A stretch of DNA of 64,000 nt from Icerya purchasi (lineage: Eukaryota > Arthropoda > Insecta > Hemiptera > Monophlebidae), in contig CM077115.1 of NCBI GenBank assembly GCA_039619475.1, positions 418,446,557 to 418,510,556 of the forward strand. The letters run 5' to 3'. Below are positions 22,856 through 34,959 of the stretch, in pieces; position 1 is the first letter of the stretch, and each line of letters starts with the position of its first letter. The translations under genes and the position numbers were made by a program. Below the pieces are notes generated by a model. It made no database searches. It saw nothing but the letters and a program-made list of their open reading frames with translations, and was not told the origin of the DNA.

Positions 22856-25800
22856 TCTTTTTTTTTGGGATCACCAGTCGAGATCATTATGTAATATTAG
22901 GTTGTGTCAGTAAGAGAGAGAGAGGGAGAAACGAATTAGAATTGAATATTACTGGGGACAGAAGCAATGAAAGACGCTATAATAGGAATGATCGTCGGAG
23001 ATAGAAGAAAAAGAATAAACGAAGCCTGTACGGAGTAAGCAAACCGAGTTTCAGGAATTGTCTATAGAAGTGAGAGCGTTCTAAGATATAAGAAAGCGCG
23101 AGAGATTAGGAAAGCTATAGTACCAAGGGTACGGGGAGAAGGATGGGTTTGGATACTATGATAAAACAGTATTCGAGAATAAAAAGGTATAAATATTGTG
23201 CCATCGCCTACGATAGCAATTCCTGGAAAGAACGTTAAGATTACAAGAAGAAAATTTGGATAAAAATTTACGAGTCTGAACACAGCAGATCGAACTAATG
23301 AATCAACCAATTCATTGCCCTCAATGCCAACATGACTGGGGGCCATCGATTTAAATGGAACGAATGCTATACAATCTAATGACAAGCGAATCAGGAGAAT
23401 TATGAAATCTAAAGAATGACAAGGAAAAAGAGAGGCGATAGACATTAGAACGGCTTTAGAATTCGATACTATCAGAAATTTATTGAAGCAGTTGGTGGAA
23501 GTTAAGTATTAGATAGCACAAAGGATAGCTGAGGACTCGGCGGTAAATATGGAGCAGAAGGACGGCAGTTTATAAGATTCAAAATAGTTGACGTGATGGA
23601 ACCAAAAAGGCAGCTGCCGTACCGTCCGTTGTTCTGGAGCCATCAGTAAAGATAACAGTGTGGAAAGGAAATAAGGATCGCATGACATGGTTTGAGCCGG
23701 CAGGTTCTTGTGAAAGGCGGGAAGAGAGTACATCTTAGGCGGATACAGGAAATCGAAGTAATTAAACGTGAAGTGAGGGAGTTTGTTATAAGAGAAAACG
23801 TAAAGAGTGAATTAATTAAATCGTTTGGATATATGAGAAAGAATAGGGATTTTCCTAGGAGAAAAACACCAGTTGTGTAATATGGAAATATACGAGTTAA
23901 TGAGATTGGACGAAGAAATAGGAAGTCGCTTAATCAAGAAACGATAGCCAAGATAAGACCGACGAATATATAAAGGAACCATATTGGTTTCTGAAAAAAT
24001 TGCAGCAGTAGGAAACGACTTTAAAGCTCCAATGGCGAAGACAACGGTTCTGTACACGATCCAGTTTGGAAAGAACTGTACAGGAAGCACTACTGTACAA
24101 GAAGGAACAATAATCTAATTTCGAACGGATAATAGATTGATACAGGATAATAAGAATACAAGAATTTTCCCACCAATGGCACAGGGAAAGAGCTTTGAGA
24201 AGGTTTAGCATTTTTAGAAACATATTTGAATAAGTACTTTATATTTTCCTGAAAAGTAAGACGGCTTTTAAGAGAGATGCTTAGATAGCAGAGGATGAGA
24301 CAAGGGGGATAGCACAGTTATTTATGGACAGGATTATTGAAGGTGGATTATAAAGACGCAAAGTAAAAACAAAACACATGAAGTCTTGGCCGGAGAGATG
24401 GAAAAACAAATATACTGGAAAGGACGGCTTCTAAAGAAATCAGAGAGTCTTCAAGGTCAGCATTAGCTTCTGAAATGGACCTAGAAGTGGAATATAGAAC
24501 GATGTCGTCTGCGAAGTATAGGGAAGATGACTTAAGAGTGAGACGAGCTATGCTGGAGATGTAAATATTAAAAAAGGTAGGGCTAAGGCAAGAGCCCTGC
24601 AGTAGACCCTGAAATACTTTCCGAGAAGTGGAGTAGGTAGGAGTAGATAGGTGCACGATTCTATTTTGAAAAAGTTTAACAATAAGTGAGCTAAACTGGG
24701 GAGGAATGTTAATGAAGAGCATCGTGTCCTGCAGCGTAGGAAGGTGTATGTTATTGAACGCATTGGAGACGTCAACGAGGTCTTTAGAGAGATTGGGGCC
24801 GAATGGGCAATTGTACTGCGGGTCCCTAGATAATTTAGCAATTTCCCAGACCTTAGAAAGAAAAGTGGTACGGGAAAAGGGCGAACAAATTTTCCTCCAG
24901 GAATTTTTCTTGGCAGTTTTGTAAATATATCTGGCCCTCGCGTGGGCCCTTTTATGATGCGAGAAAGTTAGATAAAGACGGTCAAGAGCGAAAGATTTTA
25001 TAGGATGCCGTACATTGGTCATGCACTATATTACAGTTGTTATTTCACCATAAGGAAGAGGTATTGCAATACTTCTTTCTCGCAAAAGTATGAACTGCAG
25101 GAGATGACAGAGGAGCATTAGAAAATGAACTGTATTGGTGGATTGGACTTGATTTGGATTGAATGTGTGTAATAGAAGAATCAGCTAGAGAGCGAAATTT
25201 AGCCCAATCAGTTTTTGAAAGGGACCATAAAGGAGCACGTAGAGGTCTGAAGGATTGTTGATGGAAATAATTGGTACATGATCGCTCCTAAAGGTGCCGC
25301 TTAAAGTTTCCCAGGAGCAGCGAAAACTAATGGAAAAACAAAAGATAAGTCAAGAGCTAGCTGGCTATCGATGGACTTTTAAAATATGTTGAAGAACCGT
25401 CATTAAGGAAGATGAGATTTTTAAGTAAGATTACGTCTTCGAGAATTGCTCCATTCCGGTTGTATCTGACACAACCCCAGAGAAGAGAATGAAAATTCCA
25501 ATCGCCACCGATTATGAATGGGTTTGAAATGGAATTGAAAAAGACAGAGAAGGGAAAATTCTTAAGATGAAAGTTTGGTTGAACATATTTAGAGACTAAG
25601 TTTTATAGTATGAGGCTTTCTGGTATATTAAACCTCGGGTGGCAATAATATATTGCAGCTACTGTTAAACGGCCCTTTTCTGCTCCAACGTTTACTACAG
25701 TGATCTGGTAAGCATGAGTGTTGTATGTATAATGTAAATACTGATTTATAGGATTTTTAACTGGTACCATTATGCCTCCACGGGCTGTTCTCCATCAGGA

Positions 25801-25990
25801 TGTTGAGTAGAATATGTTACACATATCCTGTTCTATTGAAATTGTTAGCATAACACAAATGAGATTCGGTAAATAACGTTATATCGATATAGTTCTCATA
25901 CGGAAAAGTTTTCAATTCAATTTTCCCTTTTATCCTGACACCATTTTCATTCCATGTCATCATCACTAGGGTTCAATATTATTTATACTC
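22856..25990 (-). mobile_element. Long LINE copy with EN, RT and RNase H remains
   Basis: The most complete LINE in the window (about 3.1 kb). Reading the minus strand: endonuclease N-terminus at about 25980-25640 (SHL motif, HPDG, VNVGAEKGRLTVAAIYY), endonuclease C-terminus at about 25530-25400 (IGGDWNFHSLLWGC, EDVILLKNLIFLNDGSS), reverse transcriptase at 25022-24348 (DVSNAFNN, FQGLLQGSCLSP, LYFADDIVLYS), the post-RT region at 24223-23812 (RSKLDYCSFLYSSAS, VPLYIRRSYLGYRF), RNase H at 23733-23230 (SFCSIFTAESSAILCAI; APSHVGIEGNELVDSL), and a poly-A tail read as poly-T at 22856-22867. Several frameshifts and stops break ORF2, so it is inactive. Domain order and RNase H place it in the I/Jockey/R1 group. 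Confidence 0.85.
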
Positions 25991-27995
25991 GCTCTTGCTG
26001 CTTTTTTAATTTTATAAAACTGAAATCTCCGTCGGTATTTAACTCCCGTATACGCTTCCCTTTTTATTAACCTTCCGTATCAGGTATAACACTCGTTCCG
26101 AAAGCAGAGCAGCTGGTCCGTTTAGAAATGTGAATGTATCCCCCATTCATTAGAACCGGTGAAAAGCATCAATAATTTTTATTCTCCACGAACTCGTGCA
26201 TTCGCCTCGAAGGTGCAATATCAGAAAGAAGTAGGGTTTTACAGGTGCTTTACTGCGGCATGCAGAATTATATGCAGTTACTCTATTGAAAAAAGGTAAA
26301 TAATCCAATGTGCACAAGTGCATACTGCGACGAGATTCCGAAAGCGGCTAATCACAGCGCAAGTGGTGTACGTACGTATGAACAGACAAATTTCTGTCAT
26401 TCTCTAATGAATGCTATATCAATATATTTAGTGAGCAGCTGCGAGTTTTTTCCCTTAAAAAACATTACTAAAAGACCGCCGAGGTTGATGACGTTCGTCA
26501 AATTGAAAGTTTATTAAATAAGATGAAAATTCTCAATGAGCTGCTTAAATGTTCGACGTTTTTTTTTTTTTTTTTTTTTAACATCAACCGTTTTACGTTT
26601 AATATCTTTCAATTACTTGTCTTCTTCCGTCCGAAGAAATATTTAAATTATACTCAGCATATAAGCCATCTGGTTTAGATTCGGATCCAAATGTCAGCTA
26701 TATACACACCTAGTCTGAAATTCATTTATTTCATCGCAGATTACGCATCAAGTTTCAGTTATATCTTCAGTTTTTATCGGTTTAGCATTTGTCGATTATT
26801 TTCATCTTCATTGTTACAAAAAACATAAAAACTGTCCTGGTTTTTATAAATTTATTAAATATTACACACGTGTATGATATTTTTTATGTATCTTGCAGTT
26901 CCCGAATGGGCTTAGGACTTTTTCACTTTCGCCTTTTCTATTCGTCCTTTCCTTGTCCAGACCAACTTACGATTCACTAGTCGCTCGCCGTCTTGTCATA
27001 ATAATTTCTGATTTTTCTTACTTCAAATTATCACAACCATCACCACAAGGGCGTCGCCAACCGATGATGCAGGAGGGGAGGCAGGAAGAGTTGCCAGCCG
27101 CCAGGGGGGGGAGGGTAAGATGATAGAAAGAGGATATGAGTTATAGGAAAAATAAAATTTATAATTTGTAAAGGCTTAATATTTTATATTAAACAAGAAT
27201 AAAATCTAAATTAAAACATAATTTTCGTGGGTTTCTGGCAAATTGTTCTACTACTTTATTATAAAAGTCTTCCGAATTGTCCATGATTACGCGTCTATGA
27301 ATACTCATCACGGCCAGTTGATTAAAAAGTTTCACGGCTCCAGGGAGGGCAGCTTCCCCCCTGTTCCCCGCTGGCGGCGACCATGATCAAACCACAAGTT
27401 TTACAGCGTTATTTCCCAGTTTCGCTTAATTCGGCCGATGATAACGGGATTCCCTTTTAATCTGTGATATTTAAATACAGCAGTCCTTCGAATTTTCTGT
27501 TTCTAAATGTTTCGCTATAGTAACAGTGATGTAATAGGTTTACATTAGGTTTTTTAAACTTCCGTGTAATTCAGACTATTTCGACTTCTGTCGAATAATT
27601 CGATATCGCTTTTATTAATTGGTCCCGTTAATTTATGTGGTTCGTAACGTTAATCTTTTGAGCCTTAATGCCATTTGCCAACTCATTACGTGTACTATTT
27701 ATAGAACTATTGGTATTTTTCTAACGCGTTCGGTTTTAACATTCGCTGTTATACTATTATACTATCGTTGACTATATCGTGCGGAAGATAACACGTTATC
27801 GAAGATTGCAATCAGTTCTCGGCGCTAGTCTAGTGATTCGGTATCGTGTCACGATTCATCACGGTTATCACGGTTTGTCGATATGACTAAAGTATTTTCT
27901 GTCTTATCAGTTTTTGTTCCATCTCTGTTACTGTCGCACACTGAGTTTACGTGATGTGTACGTGACATGGGTTTGGTTTCTTTATATATGTGTGC
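25991..27995. other. Unassigned DNA
   Basis: No certain gene. A poly-T run lies at about 26560-26579. On the plus strand an acceptor-like TATCTTGCAG at 26890-26899 is followed by an open frame that becomes GC- and Gln-rich towards 27115 before a GGTAAG, which could mark an exon, but the evidence is thin. Otherwise nothing is recognised. Confidence 0.4.
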
Positions 27996-28110
27996 TTTTG
28001 GGCGCGTCAGCTAAGGACATTGACCCAGCGCAAGTGATTTTTTTTTTGCTTGTTTTAGAAATTTCCAATGTGCGGAAGCGGGATTCGAACCCGGTTCTAC
28101 CCGAATGAAA
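27996..28110 (-). mobile_element. SINE fragment: tRNA-like T-arm plus LINE tail
   Basis: On the minus strand the segment reads, 5' to 3': a T-arm-like hairpin CGGG-TTCGAAT-CCCG matching the RNA polymerase III B box (GGTTCGAATCC), a short spacer, then GGGTCAATGTCCTTAGCTGA, the same 3' tail found on the RNase H LINEs of this window, then a short A run. Such a fusion is the classic structure of a tRNA-derived SINE mobilised by a partner LINE. The A box and most of the tRNA body are missing, so this copy is 5'-truncated. It is not a functional tRNA gene. Confidence 0.65.
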
Positions 28111-28366
28111 CACAATTATTTTTTTACCGGTATAACTGATAAATACTTTATTAGAAATTTTTTGCATATATTATTTTATAATTTATCGCGTCTCTTTATA
28201 ATATACTTCGTTAACCTTATTATTTGGATGAATATTGTATAGTTTATTTATTTATTTATTTATCGATAATATTTTGAAAAAACAAAAAAAAAAAAAAAAA
28301 GAGGGGGAGGATGCTTCAGCTTTTTAGCGTTGGTTTCCCTTTAGAATTTTTTTAATTCATTAAAAG
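28111..28366. other. AT-rich spacer
   Basis: Contains a TTTA repeat near 28243-28262 and a poly-A run near 28284-28300; nothing else recognised. Confidence 0.5.
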
Positions 28367-29181
28367 AAATAACGTCTATCAAACGTACACTCTAAACGTT
28401 CCGAGAAAAATGCAAACCGAATTTAGACTTAAATACGACGATTTCGATATAATCGTAAATTTTGACACGATTAATTTGTTAGTTTAACCATATTATTAAC
28501 TTAACCTTTCGTTGGTCGCGCACCACTTTCCAAACGTCGTTGGTCGCTCGGTTAGGGAATCCCCGCTACGTAAAATTTATTACGACGTTGCCAGTTTACG
28601 CGTGAAATTTTGAAACAGTTATAACTTTTTAAAAGATAGTTGGATAACAACATAACAAAATTAAGAAGCAGTTATATTATTAAATTAAAATTTCTTTATT
28701 TAACGATATTTTATATTATCATTTTTCAAAGTATTAATTAATATAATAAATAGGTATTAAAAAATACTTATTATTCTAATTATTTGTCTACATATTTGGC
28801 AACGTTGCGAACTAAATTTTATCTAAGATTGTGGTCGTACAGTGAGGGAATCCCCGTGATTTCACGGTCTACTCACAATAAAAAATTATTATAAAAAAAA
28901 CTAAAGTAATTACAATTATATAAATATTTTAGATATACTTATGACATTTCAATATATGTTATAGCTAAACTATTATATGTAAATTATAAGTAGTTTGTTA
29001 AATATTTACATAAAAAAAGAAAAGAGGCGGGGATTCCGTCATAGCGCGACCAACCGAAGGTTAAACTAACAAATTAATCGCGGCAAAATTTACGATTATA
29101 TCGAAATCATCGTATTTAAGCCTAAATTCGATTTGCATTTTTCTCGTAAGGTTTAGAGTGCACGTTTGATAGACGTTATTT
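28367..29181. mobile_element. Palindromic element with 123-bp arms
   Basis: Left arm 28367-28489 and right arm 29059-29181 have equal length and are close reverse complements (only about a dozen differences by eye), for example GATTTCGATATAATCGTAAA. Inside them a second inverted pair, TTAACCTTTCGTTGGTCGCG at 28500 and its complement ending near 29064, delimits the central 560 bp. The centre also repeats GGAATCCCCG-type blocks. There is no coding capacity. It resembles a foldback MITE; the inner pair may be a second element inserted in the first. Confidence 0.75.
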
Positions 29182-30191
29182 ATTTTTTACCGTCATGTCT
29201 CTTTTGTTTACACCCGGTACATACGATAACAGCGTAATTCGCTGTCTTCCATTTCCCCTTATCAATCCTTCTTTTTTTTTTTGATCATTCAAAATGATAT
29301 GTTGCGAATAAATACAAATTTCCCAAGTTTACAGCATGCTTTGGTTGACTTCATTACATATACACAGATATCTATTTTAAATATTAAATTATGCTTAAAT
29401 TAATCAATTTTTACTTAACTGAAACAAACTGCGTAATTTTGAATAACTTGACTACTAAAAGCAACAAAAAATAGTGATCATCAAATTGAAAGCGCAATAT
29501 AACACGCAACCGGTCTAACACCGTTTACGCAACATTTGCAAACGAACAACTGAAGGGCTTACACAATTTTTTCCCTTTTTAGACCGCTTGCAAATCTGCA
29601 AAAAATGTTTAACATTCCAAATTTCGATTTTGTGAGAGGGATTTAAACGCGAAAATCGATTGAAAAATCTGTTTTTTCCCAGCTGCCGCCGCGTTGGTAA
29701 TATCGAATTTTTGCAGCTCTGTTGATTGTAGTTTTATTTATTTATTTATTTATTTTTTTGAACTAGAAATTATACACAATTTTATCAACATATGCCGGAA
29801 TGATTTAAATTTACATTTAGTCGAAGAAAGAAAATAAAGAATTTTTTTTTTTATTGTTATTATTATTTTACGGGCACGTCAGCATACGACATTCACCCAA
29901 TACAAAAGATTAGAATAATTTTCTATTTTTTGTTGATTTATTTAAACCGCGACTTCATTCATGCTCCATTTTCAATCCAACTTCGACATTAGCGATATTT
30001 CGTAAACTTTTTTATTTCTCATTGTCGCGTAATATTTTTAAATGTTACAAAGGGAACAACAAAATAAGAGTATAGCCGAATGCAAATTGCCTTTAATTTG
30101 CCTATACTGGTCAAATTCTGAACACGAGTGAAGTCAGTTCCTAGCTTGTTGTTGGGTACATCATTTTTTTTTTCGGGGGGAAAAAACGTAC
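29182..30191. other. AT-rich DNA with an isolated LINE/SINE tail
   Basis: At 29850-29915 (minus strand) a copy of the LINE tail reads TTGGGTGAATGTCGTATGCT followed by GACGTGCCC, so a very short LINE or SINE end is present. A TTTA repeat lies at about 29733-29756. No gene. Confidence 0.5.
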
Positions 30192-30226
30192 CTGTTACAT
30201 ATACACAAATCTTCTCGATCATCCAT
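30192..30226 (-). CDS. Candidate first coding exon of a host gene
   Basis: An ATG at 30226 opens MDDREDLCICN and runs into a consensus donor, CAG|GTACGT, after 35 nt. The exon would end in phase 2, the phase required by the candidate terminal exon at 17059-17182. The 200 bp upstream (30230-30430) are richer in GC and CpG than the surroundings, as expected of a promoter or 5' leader. The same bases can be read as part of an 84-codon frame starting at 30415. No protein family is recognised and the link between the two exons is only a hypothesis. Confidence 0.3.
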
Positions 30227-30430
30227 ATTAGTAAAATAGTTGAAATCGGGTTTACGTCTACTAAACGTCAGGCTCTTTCCGAAGAAGGTAACTCTGTGCG
30301 TGACTGAAAGGCGGGGGTCCTTCCGCCTGTCTAATTTAACACCAACAAGTGACGCTTGCAAAGGCGCTTCAAAGCGCGCAACTGCTCGTCGTAGGTAATT
30401 TGCAAGCGATTTCAAACCTTTTCGATATCG

Positions 30431-32664
30431 CGTGATATCTGCAATTTCGCTTTACTTTGCACGAACGTTATTATTTATCACCCCCTCTATTTGTAATAAA
30501 CACCCAGCTGAAATTTTCGGTAAAGTCAGTGGCGGAACTTGCTAATTACGAGAATAGGTTAATTATTTTCAGTAATTTTTCGTAATGAAATTTCAATATG
30601 AAATATGAAATACAATTAACCATTTGCGTGTTCCTTACACAATTCTGTATGTACAAATTATCTAAATACGTCAAATGAGCGCCTTCATATTTTTAATCGT
30701 TACCACTGAAATAGCCGGTTAAACAGTATAGATAAACGGAGTTACTGTACTACGACATGATATTTTCTCAACGGTAATAATAAAGCAGGTGGTCGAAAAT
30801 AGGTGACTTTTTTTTTCTTTCTTTCTTTTTTTTTTTGCCGTCTCAACAGTGCAGTTCGTTTGGCCAGCAGGCTAATTATTCTAATCAGATTTTGAATGCA
30901 CCGGAGGAAAAAAGAAATACTTCCTTGTTCTGGTTAAACTATTTTATGCACTACTTACAATACTCAAAAGAGGATACTTCATCCTACAATATATGGCTGC
31001 AACTACAAAAACGCTCGATAAAATTTGACAAGAAAAAATAAATCAAAAATTAACATAAGTCACCATGCTGCAATATGGCCGCAACTGCAGAGCAGTGCCA
31101 ACAATGCTCGATGAAATTCACAACAGTCAAAAATGGTTGATTTTTTAAAATTTTCCTGAATAAGTCTCATCCAGCAACCTGACGACCACAGCTGCATGGT
31201 AGTGCTCATAATGCCTGATGGGAAAAAGGAATATTCAATTCTAAGGGTAACCGAGTAAGTAAAGGTTACAATGTAAACCAAAAATTGAGGCAGGGTCAAA
31301 GAAGCAAGCAAATGTGCAAATGTTAAATTGCTTATCATCGTTGTTCTTAGCCCCTCTGCAACAAATCTTAGACATTTACTTGGACATTAGACATTTAAAA
31401 TGGCATAAAAGTAAGACTTCGCCACTCGCGACAACCAAACTTATACGCTCGTTTTAGCCAATTAGGTAAAACTTACTTAATCTACTTGCGGGCAGTGGTG
31501 TCGGAATTTTGTATAATTTTCTAGTTTTACCGATGTTGAAAAGTGGCTTAGTATCGTAGTGCTTTAAAAAAAAAGAGGAAAGAAACGAAAAACATCCGTT
31601 GAGTGCGGCGTTGCCATTATTGATAAGGCGAATTTGAATTTTTATCGAAAGCGGATTAAAATCGAGTGGGGGGAGGGGGGCAAACGTTCATTTTTCTAAC
31701 TTATCTAAAGCGGCAAGCAATTGTGTTCGCGCGTTCGTGTATAAATTTTCGATTATACTTTTCGCATCTTCGTTTTCTTCGGGCGAAGAGGGAACGACCG
31801 GTCAGCTGCTTACGAATTTCGGGCAAGCGATTAAACTTTTTTCTAAAAAAAAAAACAAAAAAAAAAACAACAAAAAAACTGAAAGGCAGCGTGTACCGAG
31901 GCAAGCAGTGCGCGCCGAATGAAGAGAGCAGCGATCGGAAAAATATAAAACTCACCGAACTTTGTTTGTTCTACGTATCGAACTGGACGGAAGCTGTAAA
32001 CGTATCTACAATAGAAATAGATCGGTTAATTTTACATTTAAATAAAAAATAAAAGCTGTCATTATTATCATTATTAGCAAACTCGGTAAATTAAGAAAAT
32101 GACATCTTTAAAACGCTATTCTAGAAGCGCTGTTAGAAAGCCAGCTACCGCGTGGAATGAGCAAAGTGTTTGGTATCCTGCTGCCGCACATTGCAACTTC
32201 CAAAAACTTCACTTATGTATCTACCGGATTATAATGTTCACAGTTGATGCGTCCGAATTAAAAATACAAAAAAAAAAAAAACACCGTTAAACACTTTTTG
32301 TTGCAATCGCTTTATACGAATTTTCCATCTAATTAATTTTGTTAATAGCGCGAATGTTTTTGGAATTCTCTGTTGGTCTTTTTCGATATTTTTGTGTACG
32401 TGAATCTAACAAGGTCCCACTTTGTCGAAAATATTTACACGGAGTAGGAACGATTTTTTCAGATGTTAGATCAAAAAAAAAGTTTGGTGTTGGGATTTTT
32501 AGCATTTCTGATAGAGTGAACGCTGCTCTTTCCAATGCCGCAACCCATAATATGATCCGATCTCGCGTTCGTGTTCTACGGCTCATATAACCTGAATGCG
32601 CCTCGCCTGTCGCTGGTTGCTATGCAAAACCTTAAACTCGTTTTTGTCAAAAGTATGTTTTTTC
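30431..32664. other. Unassigned DNA with diverged direct repeats
   Basis: Three loosely similar segments at roughly 30965, 31055 and 31160 share ATATGG(C/T)(T/C)GCAACT...GCTCGAT(A/G)AAATT-like sequence, spaced by about 100 bp. A poly-A/C stretch near 31845-31880 explains a Lys-rich frame. A G-rich patch lies at 31668-31680. No gene is supported. Confidence 0.45.
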
Positions 32665-32802
32665 AAATTTCAACTTCATATGTCGGCGAGTTTTGTACTT
32701 AGAAGTCTCCGTGAAGTGTGATCTCAATCGATCAGAAATTTGCTCCAGTATACCTTATTAATTCCATATCGACAAAGCGGGACCTAGTTAGGTTCACGTA
32801 CA
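32665..32802 (+). repeat. Dispersed repeat family S, copy 1
   Basis: The segment containing GGCGAGTTTTGTACTTAGAA, CCATATCGACAAAG and GACCTAGTTAGGTTCACGTA recurs in the same orientation at 46194-46328 with scattered differences. No ends or coding capacity were resolved. Confidence 0.8.
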
Positions 32803-33416
32803 TATTTCACCGGTAATTGCCACTTTTTTCCTCATCGTTCGGCCGCAGTTTTATTACCCTTCGAAATATCTTCCCGCCTTATCTGTTCCTCGTCTCTTGC
32901 ATCACCAGCATGAAAGAATTCCAGTTGGTCATCATTTACGTCTACTTTCATTCTAGACGAATGCGCCTACCTCGCGCTTGACCGAATGTTTTTTCTTAAA
33001 CTTTCTTGCTTAACCGTTCGCAATTTTGACTACTTTCTTAGATACTTTTTGAAGTGAAACTTTTTACGGCACGGTAGGGAAAAATTTTCGTCACGCGTTA
33101 CGCGTTAAACGTAATATGTAGGTATGTATTTGTGTGTATGTGTAAGTATATGTATAAGTGTCTGTCTGGGTCTAGTAGTATAGCAAAATGAGTAAATGTA
33201 TAGTTAAGTATTTTTTATACTACCGGACTTTGTATAGTATATAGTTTATGAGCATTCTCATATATATATATATATATACATGTGTAATAAGTACGTGTAC
33301 ACACCACTCTATAGAAAGATATTCACGATATATGATACATTATACATTTAGTCTGCTGGTGAGTTTTTAAATCATATGGACGTCTCACTAAAATCAACGT
33401 GTATGACAAAATAACT
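32803..33416. other. No supported feature
   Basis: AT-rich, with TA-rich and GT-rich tracts near 33115-33160 and 33258-33280. Confidence 0.5.
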
Positions 33417-33684
33417 ATGATTTTAAGTGGAGATTTTAATGTCAATTTTGCTTTAGACAACTCTCTACAATTGATTGAATTTTAAAAGATAATTTCAACT
33501 TATCTCTACAAAATAACAGGATGAAAACAACGACAAAATCAAATACAACGATTGATGCAGTGTTTTCAAGATTTTTAGATGATATTGAGTGCAAAACTTA
33601 TATTTCTTATTTTAGTTACCACAAGCCTTTGATAACAAAAGTATGTACTAAAACACCCATAAGCATAACTGAAATAGACCAATG
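33417..33684 (+). pseudogene. Endonuclease-domain relic (C-terminal half)
   Basis: Reads MILSGDFNVNFALDNS (the GDFN active-site motif of apurinic-type endonucleases), then after one frameshift NTTIDAVFSRFLDDIE and the terminal SYFSYHKPL motif (the His of the SDH-like box), ending at a stop near 33684. This domain type is known to me both from LINEs and from the endonuclease carried by Helentron-type rolling-circle elements. Flanking sequence gives no further help, so the source is open. Confidence 0.6.
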
Positions 33685-34959
33685 ATAATAATACTTTTTT
33701 ATATATGTATATAATAAAATTTTTTGGATTTATTATTTATTGAAAATGAAAATTTTGTTTATAACCTTTTCCACCCTAAAGATTAATTTAAAATAAAACT
33801 TTATTATAGAATTTAATACATATAAGCCAAAGAAGTTTCACTTCCTCCGCGTGTACACACTGATACACGCATAATTTTTTTTTTTTTTTTGTTTTTTTTT
33901 GTTGTTCCGTGATAAGCCTCGTTATGTCTTGTTTCTGTTTTTTTCTTTCATAAATTATACGCCTAAATTTCGATCACTGTTAGACCACTGCAAATTAATT
34001 AAAAATAATCAAAAACAGTAGCTCTAGCCCTTCGAATTTATACCGTCATGGAGATGAGAGTTACTCGATAGAAGAACGTGTATATTTCGACAAAAATAAA
34101 TACAACTCGGGGATAAATTCATTTTTTAATTGACCATCAGGGCGACCTGCAATTAATAGTCCACGGTGCGCGATTTCGATTTATGATACTGTGTATATGC
34201 GCATGTACGTACGTTAGAACTTCCTAATTTTTACGCTGAGGTTGATGAGGAATTTACACGCGTCAATAATTATATCTGTGAGAGGATAATAATCACTTGT
34301 TTTTTTCGTTTCTTCAGTATATCAATTTTTAATATTACTAACGGACGAAATATTGATCAAAAATATTGTCTAATAGTTAACCGAATACGAATTTATCCCA
34401 AATAACTTAAAGCCGGCGAATCGCTGGCTAAATAAATTCAACTTAATTCAATTCAGAATTATTATCGTTGAAATCCAAACAATAATTGAATAACAATTTT
34501 CTCAAATTTGTATTTCTAGACGTCTATTTATTTCTGCTCTTCGGTCGTTTGTTACTTACTGCGGGGCTTGCGGATTTCGGCTGATAATATAGACCTCGTA
34601 CGAATCGCGTATAAACGATTAAAATTCGTTTTGTTTTTTCCATTTTTTTTGTTGTTTTTTACGCGATTTTTGCAGATTTATATTCTTCACGTCCACTATT
34701 CCGTTTTTCTAATAATGGTTGAATCGGGGGGGCTATTATGCGCTTCATACCCACAAAAATGAATTCTCTTTCGATGAACAAATTAAAAAAGCGACGGTGC
34801 TTACACGGTTGGCGCAGAATTTCGCGCCGGTCTGTAATCATTTCAAGTTAGTTTAATAAATTAAAAGTAATCAAAAACGCATCGTGATGATGACGACACC
34901 TGTGCGCTAGTGCGTTTTTTGACCAAATGGTTCGTGGTCAGTTCGATTTATCTCTTCTT
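33685..34959. other. No supported feature
   Basis: AT-rich DNA with a poly-T run at about 33873-33886. Short frames near 34568-34841 overlap on opposite strands and have no recognisable domain. Confidence 0.5.

Noticed and set aside
26899..27115. Plus-strand exon between TATCTTGCAG and GGTAAG
   Set aside because: Acceptor and donor are plausible, but the frame is low in information, includes an unlikely first half, and has no partner exon; left as an unassigned possibility.
28078..28107. tRNA gene suggested by GGTTCGAATCC on the minus strand
   Set aside because: Only a T-arm is present; no A box, anticodon stem or matching acceptor stem is found upstream, and the sequence runs directly into a LINE tail. 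It is better explained as a truncated SINE.
28500..29064. GGGGATTCC blocks as NF-kB/Dorsal-type binding sites
   Set aside because: They recur as part of the inverted structure of a mobile element, with no promoter nearby, so a regulatory role is not supported.
33417..33684. Active LINE ORF2
   Set aside because: Only the last part of an endonuclease remains, with a frameshift, and no reverse transcriptase follows.
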